From NCBI GenBank assembly GCA_029547745.1, contig JAKPOQ010000079.1, positions 1-38,823 of the forward strand: a DNA stretch of 38,823 nt, read 5' to 3'. Of the stretch, positions 16,937 through 23,658 are shown piece by piece (position 1 is the first letter of the stretch; each line of letters begins with the position of its first letter). Origin of the DNA: Actinomycetes bacterium (lineage in GTDB: Bacteria > Actinomycetota > Thermoleophilia > UBA2241). The notes under the pieces were generated by a model, which saw nothing but the letters and a program-made list of their open reading frames with translations, had not been told where the DNA came from and did not search any database. Made by a program: the position numbers and the translations under genes.

Positions 16937-17601
16937 GCCGCGCTCCCCGCTTGGGCGCCGACGAGACGGGCGGCCAGCGTGACGGCTTCGTAGGCGCTGG
17001 GCGCCCAGCCGTCGGCGCCGATCTTCTGCGCCCACTCCTCGGTGGTCGCGCCGCCGCCGACCATCACCCTGTACTTGTCGCGCAGACCCTGCTCGCCGAG
17101 GGCGTCGATGACGTCCTTCTGGCCGATGAGGGTGGTGGTCAGCAGCGCCGACATGGCGATGATGTCGGCGTCGACCTCTTTCGCCTTGTCGATGAACTTG
17201 AACAGGTCGACGTCGATGCCGAGGTCCCAGACCTCGTAGCCCGACGTCTCGAACAGCAGCCGCAAGATGTTCTTGCCGATCGAGTGCAGGTCGCCCTTGA
17301 CGGTTCCGAGCACGATCCTGCCCTTCTTCGGGCCCTCGCCCCCGCTCTCCCTGATCTTGGGCTCCAGTACCGCCATCGCGCTCTGGAACGCGAGCGCGGC
17401 CTGCATGAGCTCGGGCAGGAAGATCTCCTCGCACTCGAACTGCTCGCCGATGACGTCGAGCCCCGGCAGCAGGCCGTCGTCGATCACCTTGCGCGCGTCG
17501 ACGCCAGCGGCCAGCGCCTTGTCGACCGTGGCCAGGACTTTCTCCTCGTCCTGGTCGATGACCGACTGCTTCAACTCCTCGAAGATCCCGTCATCCCCCA
17601 T
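16933..17601 (-). CDS. mtbC: methylamine-type corrinoid (B12-binding) protein
   Basis: The 222-residue protein has the two-domain layout of MtbC/MtmC/MttC. An N-terminal helical cap (about 1-85: LKQSVIDQDEEKVLATVDKALAAG, LLPGLDVIGEQFECEEIFLPELMQAA) is followed by a Rossmann-like cobalamin domain with GTVKGDLHSIGKN, in which His of DxHxxG near residue 105 is the lower cobalt ligand. SALLTTT and VGGGATTEEWA follow. It carries methyl groups between methyltransferases. It is the only corrinoid protein in the window, so it presumably serves the MttB-like, MtmB-like and MtbB proteins. ATG 17601 has GAGGTGG eight bases upstream and is preferred over GTG 17613. The exact symbol is a best fit by context; mttC or mtmC would be equally compatible. 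Confidence 0.93.
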   Translation of the reverse strand: MGDDGIFEELKQSVIDQDEEKVLATVDKALAAGVDARKVIDDGLLPGLDVIGEQFECEEIFLPELMQAALAFQSAMAVLEPKIRESGGEGPKKGRIVLGTVKGDLHSIGKNILRLLFETSGYEVWDLGIDVDLFKFIDKAKEVDADIIAMSALLTTTLIGQKDVIDALGEQGLRDKYRVMVGGGATTEEWAQKIGADGWAPSAYEAVTLAARLVGAQAGSAA

Positions 17602-17723
17602 GGGATGCACCACCTCGTCTCAGGTCGCTCTTCTGGACCGGTCTCGCTGACCGCTCTGGCGGCAGCGGCTGTCAGGCTGCGTCTCGTCGTCCTCCTTCAT
17701 CCAGCTACCTGCGGTCGTCGCCT

Positions 17724-19175
17724 CTAGGCGAGCGCTTCCGGGGACGTCGCGTCTCCGTCCACGATCCCGGGGAAGTGCTCGCGGATGCGGGCGTCGAGGG
17801 CCCCGTCCCAGACGGCGGGGTTGGGGGCGGCGAGGATGCGCCGCGCCTCGGCGAGGGCGCGGTCCTGGAGCTGTGGACGGCCCGCGTCCTCCCACTGGCT
17901 GCGGGTACCGCGCTCGGCGAGGCGCGGCAGGAACGCTGCCGTCCTCATGCGCTTCTTGGTGTGGTCGCGGCCCATGTAGCTGCCGCCGGGACCGACGGCC
18001 GCGATCTCGTCGAGGGCCAGCTCGTCCTCGCCGAACTCGAGCCCGCGCCAGGCGCGCTTGTCCATCAGGGCGATCTCGTTGTCGGTAACGCACTTGCCGA
18101 AGTCGAAGGCCATGAGCGAACCGAGGAGGCCGCCCATGTTGAGCAGCGTGGCGCCGGCTTCGACCGCGAGCATGGTGTTCATGCCGGTCTCGAAGCCGGC
18201 CTGGGCGTCGTTCGCATGGGCGTTCGTGAGCCCGATGTACCCGCCCGCAGGCACGCCGTAGAAGCGCGCGAGCTGGGCCTGGGCGGCGATCAGCAAGCCC
18301 GTCTCGATGGCGCCGGGCGTGTACGCTCCGGTGCGCATGTCGGCCACCGTCGGCAGACCGGCGTAGATGACCGGCGTCGCCTCGCGCACCATCTGCTGGA
18401 GCACGGTGATGGCGAGGAACTCCGCGTTCCCCACGACGAGGCAGCCGGGAAGCGTCATGGGCGCTGTGAGGCCGGCATTGGGGACGACCGTCGTGTAGAC
18501 GGGCAGGCCCTGCTCGGTCAGCCACATCACAGCCTCGGTCGAGTCGACGTCCATGGTGAGCGGGCTGACCATGGGGCAGTAGTGATGGTTGATGATCGGC
18601 CGCTCACGGTAGGCGTCGCGGCCGCCGACGATGAGCTCGCCGAGCTCGAGCACGCCGTGCAGGTCGGCCATCGTCGGCGTGTTGCTGCGCACCGGCTTGA
18701 GGCAGTTCTTGAGCGCCGGGTAGAACCGGCTCAGGCTGAACTGCCCCTCGGGCGCGTCGGCCGCCAACGTCGAGATACTGAACACGTCGAACCCGGGCAG
18801 CTCGTTGACGAGGTAGGCGATCCGGGCGATGTCGGTCGAGGTCGCCCGGCGTTCGACGCCGGTGACCGGGTCGATCACGTTAGGCGCCGACGACCCCGTG
18901 ACGACCGTCGGCCCGTCGTCGGGGACGGTGCGGTCGAAGCGGGGGTCGCGGCCGCGGAAGGTGAAGCGCGGCGGGACCATCTTGCGGTACCGCTCGACGA
19001 CGTCGGACGGGAACTTCACGAGACCCGTGTCGCCGTCGACGACGCAGCCGTGCCTCCCAAGGACCTCGCGCGCTCCGGGATGATGGGCGAGGATACCGAC
19101 CGATTCGAGCACGTCGAGCGACGCCTCGTGGAGGCGCTCGACCTCGGCCGGCGTGAGCAGCTCTGCGAACGTCAT
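17724..19175 (-). CDS. MttB-family methyltransferase without pyrrolysine
   Basis: The 483-residue protein belongs to the trimethylamine methyltransferase family (COG5598). Features include LTPAEVERLHEASLDVLESVG at the start, VVTGSSAPNVIDPVTG, QGLPVYTTVVPNAGLTAPMTLPG, YAGLPTVADMRTGAYTPGA, NAHANDAQAGFETGMNTMLA and the terminal WDGALDARIREHFPG. There is no in-frame TAG, so it is a non-pyrrolysine member. Characterised relatives demethylate quaternary amines such as glycine betaine, proline betaine or carnitine; which one applies here cannot be read. Its start overlaps the upstream kinase stop (ATGA, 19172-19175). It ends in TAG at 17724-17726; reading through would add only eight residues before a TGA, so TAG is taken as a real stop here. 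Confidence 0.92.
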   Translation of the reverse strand: MTFAELLTPAEVERLHEASLDVLESVGILAHHPGAREVLGRHGCVVDGDTGLVKFPSDVVERYRKMVPPRFTFRGRDPRFDRTVPDDGPTVVTGSSAPNVIDPVTGVERRATSTDIARIAYLVNELPGFDVFSISTLAADAPEGQFSLSRFYPALKNCLKPVRSNTPTMADLHGVLELGELIVGGRDAYRERPIINHHYCPMVSPLTMDVDSTEAVMWLTEQGLPVYTTVVPNAGLTAPMTLPGCLVVGNAEFLAITVLQQMVREATPVIYAGLPTVADMRTGAYTPGAIETGLLIAAQAQLARFYGVPAGGYIGLTNAHANDAQAGFETGMNTMLAVEAGATLLNMGGLLGSLMAFDFGKCVTDNEIALMDKRAWRGLEFGEDELALDEIAAVGPGGSYMGRDHTKKRMRTAAFLPRLAERGTRSQWEDAGRPQLQDRALAEARRILAAPNPAVWDGALDARIREHFPGIVDGDATSPEALA

Positions 19176-20392
19176 GCGGCTGACCCTCCTCCCTCGCTTC
19201 CCGAGCTTGCGACGCCGACCGTAGCGGCCGAAGCCGCGAGCGCGGCGAGCTCGTCCTGGTGGGCCTCGATGTACTCCATGAACGCGAGCTGATGGGTGAG
19301 GAAGAAGAGGTACTCGTCCACATCGGGGTCACGAGCGCAGTCGTAGGCGGTGATGTCCCAGTTGAGGACGTACAGGTTGGCGTTGGCCACCATGCGCGGA
19401 AGGCAGGCGAGCTCGGCCTCGCTCATCGGGCCCGGCATGGCGTAGCGCGCCGCCTCCTCCTGGTAGGCGCGCACGAACAGCCGGGCCTTGTCGAGCCTGA
19501 TCTCGCCGTCGTCCGGGCCCTCCCATGAACTGCAGAAGTAGACGATCCCCTCCGCCACGTCGAAGAGCCGGTAGTCGAGCTTCGACCAGTCGAAGTCGAA
19601 CAGGGCGACCGCCTCCTCGCCGACCCACTTCAGGTTGCCGGGGTGGTAGTCGCAGTGGACCGGGATGTAGGGCATGCCCGCAAGTCGAGGTTCGATGGCG
19701 GCGCCCTTCCGCAGCACTTCGAAGACGCCGGGCAGGCGGGAGAAGAGACACTCCCCGAACTTGGTGTCAGCGGCGCGGTCGGCACAGCTCGTGAACGTCT
19801 CTCCGAGCGTCCGCAAGAACTCCATGATCGGCGGCTGATGGCGTGCGAACCCGCCTGGGTCGAAGTCGTGCGCCAGAGCATGGAAGCGGGCGAGCATACG
19901 TCCGCCGCTCTCGAACTCAGCGTCGGTGCAGCGGTTCTTCACCCACGTGTAGCGGTCCTCGCCGCCAAGGAGCTCGTAGACGGCGAAGAACCGGGGGATA
20001 CGCTGGCCGTCGAGGAGTTCCTCGCGCGTCACGAGCGTCCGTCCCAGCTTGTTCGGGTATACCTCGGCGGCGATGTGGTCGCGGCTGTTGATGTGACAGG
20101 TGAGAGCGTGTTCGAAGCAGATCTCGTTCTCGTCGGCGTACCGGTTGTACTTGCGCACGAAGTAACGATGCTCGCCGTCCGCTGCCCTCGTGACGACCGC
20201 GAAGCTCAGGTTCACGTAACCGCCGAGGACCTGCTCGACGCTGACCACCCGGCCGAGGTCGTAGTCGTCGTCCACGACCCCGGTGATCTGCTGGCTGAGG
20301 AACTCGGTCTCGAGCGCGTCCCGCAGCCGCGTGGCCTCGGCGGCCATCCTGTACGCGAGCTCGTAGAGCTCGTTCGCCTGCTCCACATCCAT
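19172..20392 (-). CDS. APH-fold small-molecule kinase
   Basis: The 406-residue protein has the aminoglycoside-phosphotransferase/homoserine-kinase fold: GGYVNLSFAV (nucleotide loop, near residue 57), VHCDYHPGNLKW (catalytic loop, near 245) and ALFDFDWSKLD (metal-binding Asp, near 268). It differs from the choline-kinase-like protein of the same cluster in length and motif context, so the two are not recent duplicates. ATG 20392 follows deoR by 27 bases and the gene overlaps the MttB gene by four bases. A kinase as first structural gene after a DeoR regulator fits the common scheme in which DeoR proteins sense a phosphorylated pathway intermediate. The substrate is unknown. Confidence 0.82.
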   Translation of the reverse strand: MDVEQANELYELAYRMAAEATRLRDALETEFLSQQITGVVDDDYDLGRVVSVEQVLGGYVNLSFAVVTRAADGEHRYFVRKYNRYADENEICFEHALTCHINSRDHIAAEVYPNKLGRTLVTREELLDGQRIPRFFAVYELLGGEDRYTWVKNRCTDAEFESGGRMLARFHALAHDFDPGGFARHQPPIMEFLRTLGETFTSCADRAADTKFGECLFSRLPGVFEVLRKGAAIEPRLAGMPYIPVHCDYHPGNLKWVGEEAVALFDFDWSKLDYRLFDVAEGIVYFCSSWEGPDDGEIRLDKARLFVRAYQEEAARYAMPGPMSEAELACLPRMVANANLYVLNWDITAYDCARDPDVDEYLFFLTHQLAFMEYIEAHQDELAALAASAATVGVASSGSEGGGSAA

Positions 20393-20419
20393 CAGTCGTC
20401 CACCCTCCCGGTCTCGCCG

Positions 20420-21214
20420 TCACACCGTGATGCAGCGCGGCCCCAGGCGCCCGATGTCCAGGCGCAGGCTCTCGTCCACGCCGTCGTCGAGGAGCACCGC
20501 ATCGACCTGGTCGAACCCGCAGACCGCCACGTCGGCGACGACGCCGATCTTGCTGCTGTCGGCCAACGCGATGACCTCGCCGCGGGTCCGCGCGATCATT
20601 GCGCGTTCGATGCTGGCCATGCCGACGGTCGGCGTCGTCAGACCTTCTTCGAGGTCGAGCCCGTCGACGCCGAGGAGCATCTTGCTCGCCGTGAACCAGC
20701 TCAGCATCTCGATGGTCAGCGACCCCGCGACGGCGTTGGAACGCGGACGGTACAGCCCGCCGAGCAGGATGACCTCGAGACGCGGGCCATGGGCCTCGGC
20801 GAGGGCGCCGACGTTGTGGGTCACCACACGCGCCTCGAGCGCCGGGTCGACGTGGCGCAGGACTTGGGCGGCGGTGGTTCCGGAGCTCAGGAAGACGGTC
20901 TCACCAGGCTCGATGAGTTGCGCCGCCCGCTGCGCGATGCGGCGCTTCTCTTCGGCATGAGCCGCTACCTTGTCGTCGTAGAGCGGCTCTTCGGCCATGT
21001 GGCGTTTGAGCACCGCGCCGCCGTGGGTGCGGACGAGCAATCCCTCCGACTCGAGGCGCTCGAGGTCGCGGCGGATGGTCATCTCGGACACGCCCAAGCC
21101 ATCGCTGAGGGACGAGACGCGCACGGCGCGGCGGTCCCTGAGGATCTCGGTGATGCGCGAACGGCGCTCGGCCGGGATCATCTCGTGGGCGTCCGGGGCA
21201 TCCTGTGACGCCAA
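20420..21214 (-). CDS. DeoR-family transcriptional regulator
   Basis: The 264-residue protein has a DeoR winged helix-turn-helix (RRSRITEILRDRRAV, LGVSEMTIRRDLERLESEG, RTHGGAVL) followed by the DeoR C-terminal sensor domain (EKRRIAQRAAQLIEPGETVFLSSGTT, LGVDGLDLEEGLTTP, ALADSSKIG). Such proteins usually repress catabolic operons until a phosphorylated metabolite binds. The start TTG 21214 has AAGGGGG about six bases upstream; ATG 21181 is an alternative, while the frame to 21295 runs through the promoter. It is the first gene of the methyltransferase cluster and so probably autoregulates it. TGTGTGCGA-like elements at its own promoter and before the SDR gene are candidate sites. Confidence 0.92.
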   Translation of the reverse strand: MASQDAPDAHEMIPAERRSRITEILRDRRAVRVSSLSDGLGVSEMTIRRDLERLESEGLLVRTHGGAVLKRHMAEEPLYDDKVAAHAEEKRRIAQRAAQLIEPGETVFLSSGTTAAQVLRHVDPALEARVVTHNVGALAEAHGPRLEVILLGGLYRPRSNAVAGSLTIEMLSWFTASKMLLGVDGLDLEEGLTTPTVGMASIERAMIARTRGEVIALADSSKIGVVADVAVCGFDQVDAVLLDDGVDESLRLDIGRLGPRCITV

Positions 21215-21252
21215 TGGACACCCCCTTTCAACACGGCCGACAACCGAACAAA

Positions 21253-21263
21253 GTCGCACACAT
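21253..21263 (-). promoter_or_regulatory. operator-like element at the deoR transcription start
   Basis: The minus strand reads ATGTGTGCGAC, followed by TTTGTTCGG. The TGTG/TGCGA pattern recurs at 21399-21412 and at 10021-10046. Its position over the -10 box and start site suits a repressor. Confidence 0.35.
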
Positions 21264-21289
21264 CCTATGTCGGTTCCCTTACGTGTCAA
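21262..21289 (-). promoter_or_regulatory. candidate promoter of deoR and the methyltransferase operon
   Basis: On the minus strand a perfect TTGACA (21284-21289) is followed after 16 bases by TAGGAT (21262-21267), about 50 bases before the TTG start of deoR. This is the best sigma-70-like promoter for the cluster. The start of transcription would fall within the operator-like sequence just downstream. Confidence 0.6.
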
Positions 21290-21398
21290 GCCCAAGCCGC
21301 GGACGCCTGCGGCGTTCAGTGCGCACGAGGACGGGCCGGAACGGCTGGGTCCGCACGTGCGTGGACGGGCGCAGACGGTACGTGACCGCGCAGAACCT

Positions 21399-21412
21399 CA
21401 CACAATCGCACT
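21399..21412 (-). promoter_or_regulatory. second operator-like element upstream of the deoR promoter
   Basis: The minus strand reads AGTGCGATTGTGTG, about 110 bases upstream of the -35 box. It repeats the TGCGA and TGTGTG blocks of the other two sites in a different order. It may be a distal repressor site or belong to the divergent antiporter genes, whose start is at 21490. Confidence 0.3.
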
Positions 21413-21489
21413 GGCGACCAGATCGACCGTCCGACCGCGACGAGCCGCCCCCCTGTCCCTCATGACCCGCCGTGGGCTACACTGCAGCC

Positions 21490-21975
21490 ATGAGCGAGGT
21501 CACTGAGACGCGGCTGCCGGGCGTGGGGATCCGTTTCACGTTCGAGACGCGCGACGGCGACTGCATCGTCGTCATCAATCACTACAGCGGGCGGGTCGAG
21601 ATCCTCAGGTGCGACCGCGACGACCCGGACACCTGCCACGAGGTCCTGCGCCTCGGAAAGGACGACGCGAAGACCCTTGCCGAGGTGCTCGGCCAGTCGC
21701 GCGTCACCGAGGAGGTGACACGTATGCGGCTCTCGCTCGAGGGCCTCACCATCGACTGGATCGAGGTCGAGCCTGGCTCGGCCTGCACGGGCCGCACGTT
21801 GCACGACGTCGAGCACCAGGACGAGGAGGCCGCGTCCATCGTCGCCGTGCTGCGCGACGGCGAGACGATCGCCGCGCCGCCGTCGACCTTTACCCTCGAG
21901 CCCGGCGACGTGGCCATCGTCGTCGGCACACCCGAGGGCGTCGAGGCCCTGTCCCACCTTCTGCAGTCCGGGTAG
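21490..21975 (+). CDS. KhtT-like regulatory subunit of a cation/proton antiporter (RCK-C domain)
   Basis: The 161-residue protein has an N-terminal domain starting TETRLPGVGIRFTFETRDG and a C-terminal TrkA-C/RCK-C domain (about 85-160: DWIEVEPGSACTGRTL, SIVAVLRDGETIAAPPSTFTLEPGDVAIVVGTPEGVEAL). This is the architecture of KhtT, the cytosolic gate of K+(NH4+)/H+ antiporters, whose RCK-C domain binds a nucleotide ligand. ATG 21490 is chosen by homology; the ribosome site is weak. It is divergent from deoR, stops with TAG and is followed four bases later by the antiporter gene. Confidence 0.88.
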   Translation: MSEVTETRLPGVGIRFTFETRDGDCIVVINHYSGRVEILRCDRDDPDTCHEVLRLGKDDAKTLAEVLGQSRVTEEVTRMRLSLEGLTIDWIEVEPGSACTGRTLHDVEHQDEEAASIVAVLRDGETIAAPPSTFTLEPGDVAIVVGTPEGVEALSHLLQSG

Positions 21976-21979
21976 CGTC

Positions 21980-23185
21980 GTGCCCGGCGTGGTCGCCATC
22001 ACCTCGAGCGGAGCCTTGCTCCTCATCGAAGTCGGCGGCGTCCTCATCCTGCTCGCGCTCCTCGCCCGCCTCGCCGCGCGCACGGGCTTCTCGCCTATCC
22101 CGCTCTATCTCCTCGCCGGCCTCGTCACAGGAGCGATCGCGCCGCGGGACCTCGACGCCACCACGGTCGAGATCGGCACACAGATCGCCGTCATCCTCCT
22201 GTTGTTCATGCTCGGTCTGGAGTACGTGGTCGACGACGTCGTGACCAGCCTCCGGTCGAGCTACGTCGCCGGGGTCCTCGACGCCGCCCTCAACTTCCCG
22301 CCGGGGTTTCTCGCCGGCCTCGCCATGGGCTGGGACTGGCTCCCGGCGCTCGTCCTCGGCGGCGTCACATACATCTCCTCGTCGAGCATCATCGCGAAGG
22401 TACTCGACGACCTCGGCCGGCTCGGCAACAGCGAGACCCCCGGCATGCTGGCGGTCCTCGTGCTCGAGGACCTCGTGATGGCGCCTTACCTGCCGTTCGT
22501 GGCCATCCTGCTCGCGGGCGGGACGGTCCTCGAGAGCCTTGCATGGGCGGCCGGCGCATGCGCTCTCGCCGCCGTCGCCTTGACGCTGGCGCGTCACCAC
22601 GGGCCGTCCCTCAGCCGGGGCCTCTCGCACCCCAAGAGCGAGGTCGTCCTGCTCAGCATCATGGGGCTGCTGCTCATCGCCGGCGGCGTGGCCGAGCTCC
22701 TGCGCGTGTCGGGGGGCGTCATCGCCTTTCTCGTCGGACTCTCCATCTCGGGATCCATCGCGCAGCGCGCGCGGGAACTTCTTGCTCCCCTGCGCGACCT
22801 GTTCGCCGCCCTGTTCTTCATGTCGTTCGGCTTCATGGTGGACGAGACGGCGATCCTCGGCGTCCTCGGCGCCGCCCTGGCACTGTGGGCGATCACGTCG
22901 CTGACGAAGGTCGTCACCGGGTGGATCGCGGTGCGGGCGACGAGCGGGGTGGCCGGCCGCTTGCGGGCCGGCACCGCCCTCGTCGCCCGCGGCGAGTTCT
23001 CGATCGTGATCGCCGGTCTGGCAGTGACCGCCGGCGGCGTCGATCGCCGACTCGCCCCGCTGGCCGCCGTGTACGTGCTGCTGACGGCCGTCACGGCGCC
23101 CCTGCTCACGCGCTACGCCGGCTCCCTGGCGCTGCGCGTGAGCAGGGGCGGACACGCCGCCGAGCCCGCCGAGCCGCCGGGCTGA
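21980..23185 (+). CDS. Kef/KhtU-type monovalent cation/proton antiporter (CPA2)
   Basis: The 401-residue protein is a 12-13 segment membrane antiporter of the CPA2/KefB group. LIEVGGVLILLALLARLAARTGFSPIPLYLLAGLVTG opens the first helices, FMLGLEY and ISSSSIIAKVLDDLGRLGN mark the transport core, and VARGEFSIVIAGLA is the typical late motif. It lacks a C-terminal TrkA-N domain; the preceding gene supplies the regulatory RCK-C subunit separately, as in KhtTU. It probably exchanges K+ or NH4+ for H+. GTG 21980 directly follows the stop of the partner gene. NH4+ export would suit an organism that degrades amines, but there is no sequence proof. Confidence 0.9.
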   Translation: MPGVVAITSSGALLLIEVGGVLILLALLARLAARTGFSPIPLYLLAGLVTGAIAPRDLDATTVEIGTQIAVILLLFMLGLEYVVDDVVTSLRSSYVAGVLDAALNFPPGFLAGLAMGWDWLPALVLGGVTYISSSSIIAKVLDDLGRLGNSETPGMLAVLVLEDLVMAPYLPFVAILLAGGTVLESLAWAAGACALAAVALTLARHHGPSLSRGLSHPKSEVVLLSIMGLLLIAGGVAELLRVSGGVIAFLVGLSISGSIAQRARELLAPLRDLFAALFFMSFGFMVDETAILGVLGAALALWAITSLTKVVTGWIAVRATSGVAGRLRAGTALVARGEFSIVIAGLAVTAGGVDRRLAPLAAVYVLLTAVTAPLLTRYAGSLALRVSRGGHAAEPAEPPG

Positions 23186-23658
23186 GCGAGGGTCACCCGC
23201 TCGCCGCGCGGGCGCCAGGTCAACGCCTTCGGACGACGCGCCGGCGCCGTACCCGGGAGACAAGCTTCGTCGCCGCCTCGTCTCCGTAGACGGCGAGGCG
23301 GCCGTCTTCCTGGACCCATCCGGCCCGGCCCGCGTGAAGGCAGGCACCGAAGGACTTCATCATCGCCCCGCCGCCGTGCAGACGATGCGCGATCTTCCTC
23401 GAAGCCCGTGTCGGAAAGGAGACGGCGTCGCGCACTCATTCGTGATCGTGCCGCGCGACCATAAGGATCGCCCGCGCGCGATCGATCAGCCCATCAGCCG
23501 GAGACCGAGCGGCAAGGAAGCCCATGAGTGGGGCTGCAAGGCCACCGATCACACCCGCCGCCTGGGTGTCCGCAGCGGTGGGGCCCAAGAGGCGTTGCTC
23601 GAGGAGGTGGAACGCGGTGCGCGCGGCGGGACCGATGACCAGGCAGGTCGTACGGACG
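23186..23658. other. 470-bp gap without a confident gene
   Basis: Two weak coding candidates lie on the minus strand. One (23220-23435) would give a 71-residue basic peptide containing MMKSFGACLHAGRAGWVQ. The other (23436 to about 23655) would give a helical sequence ending LIDRARAILMVARHDHE in a protein-like composition, but no ATG, GTG or TTG start precedes it after the radical SAM stop. Either could be a small gene or a decayed remnant. I see no RNA gene or clear hairpin here. Confidence 0.4.

Noticed and set aside
9977-21489. A tRNA-Pyl gene hidden in the cluster's intergenic spaces
   Set aside because: I looked for a CTCTAAA-type anticodon loop on both strands of the spacers and saw none; by-eye search is not exhaustive.
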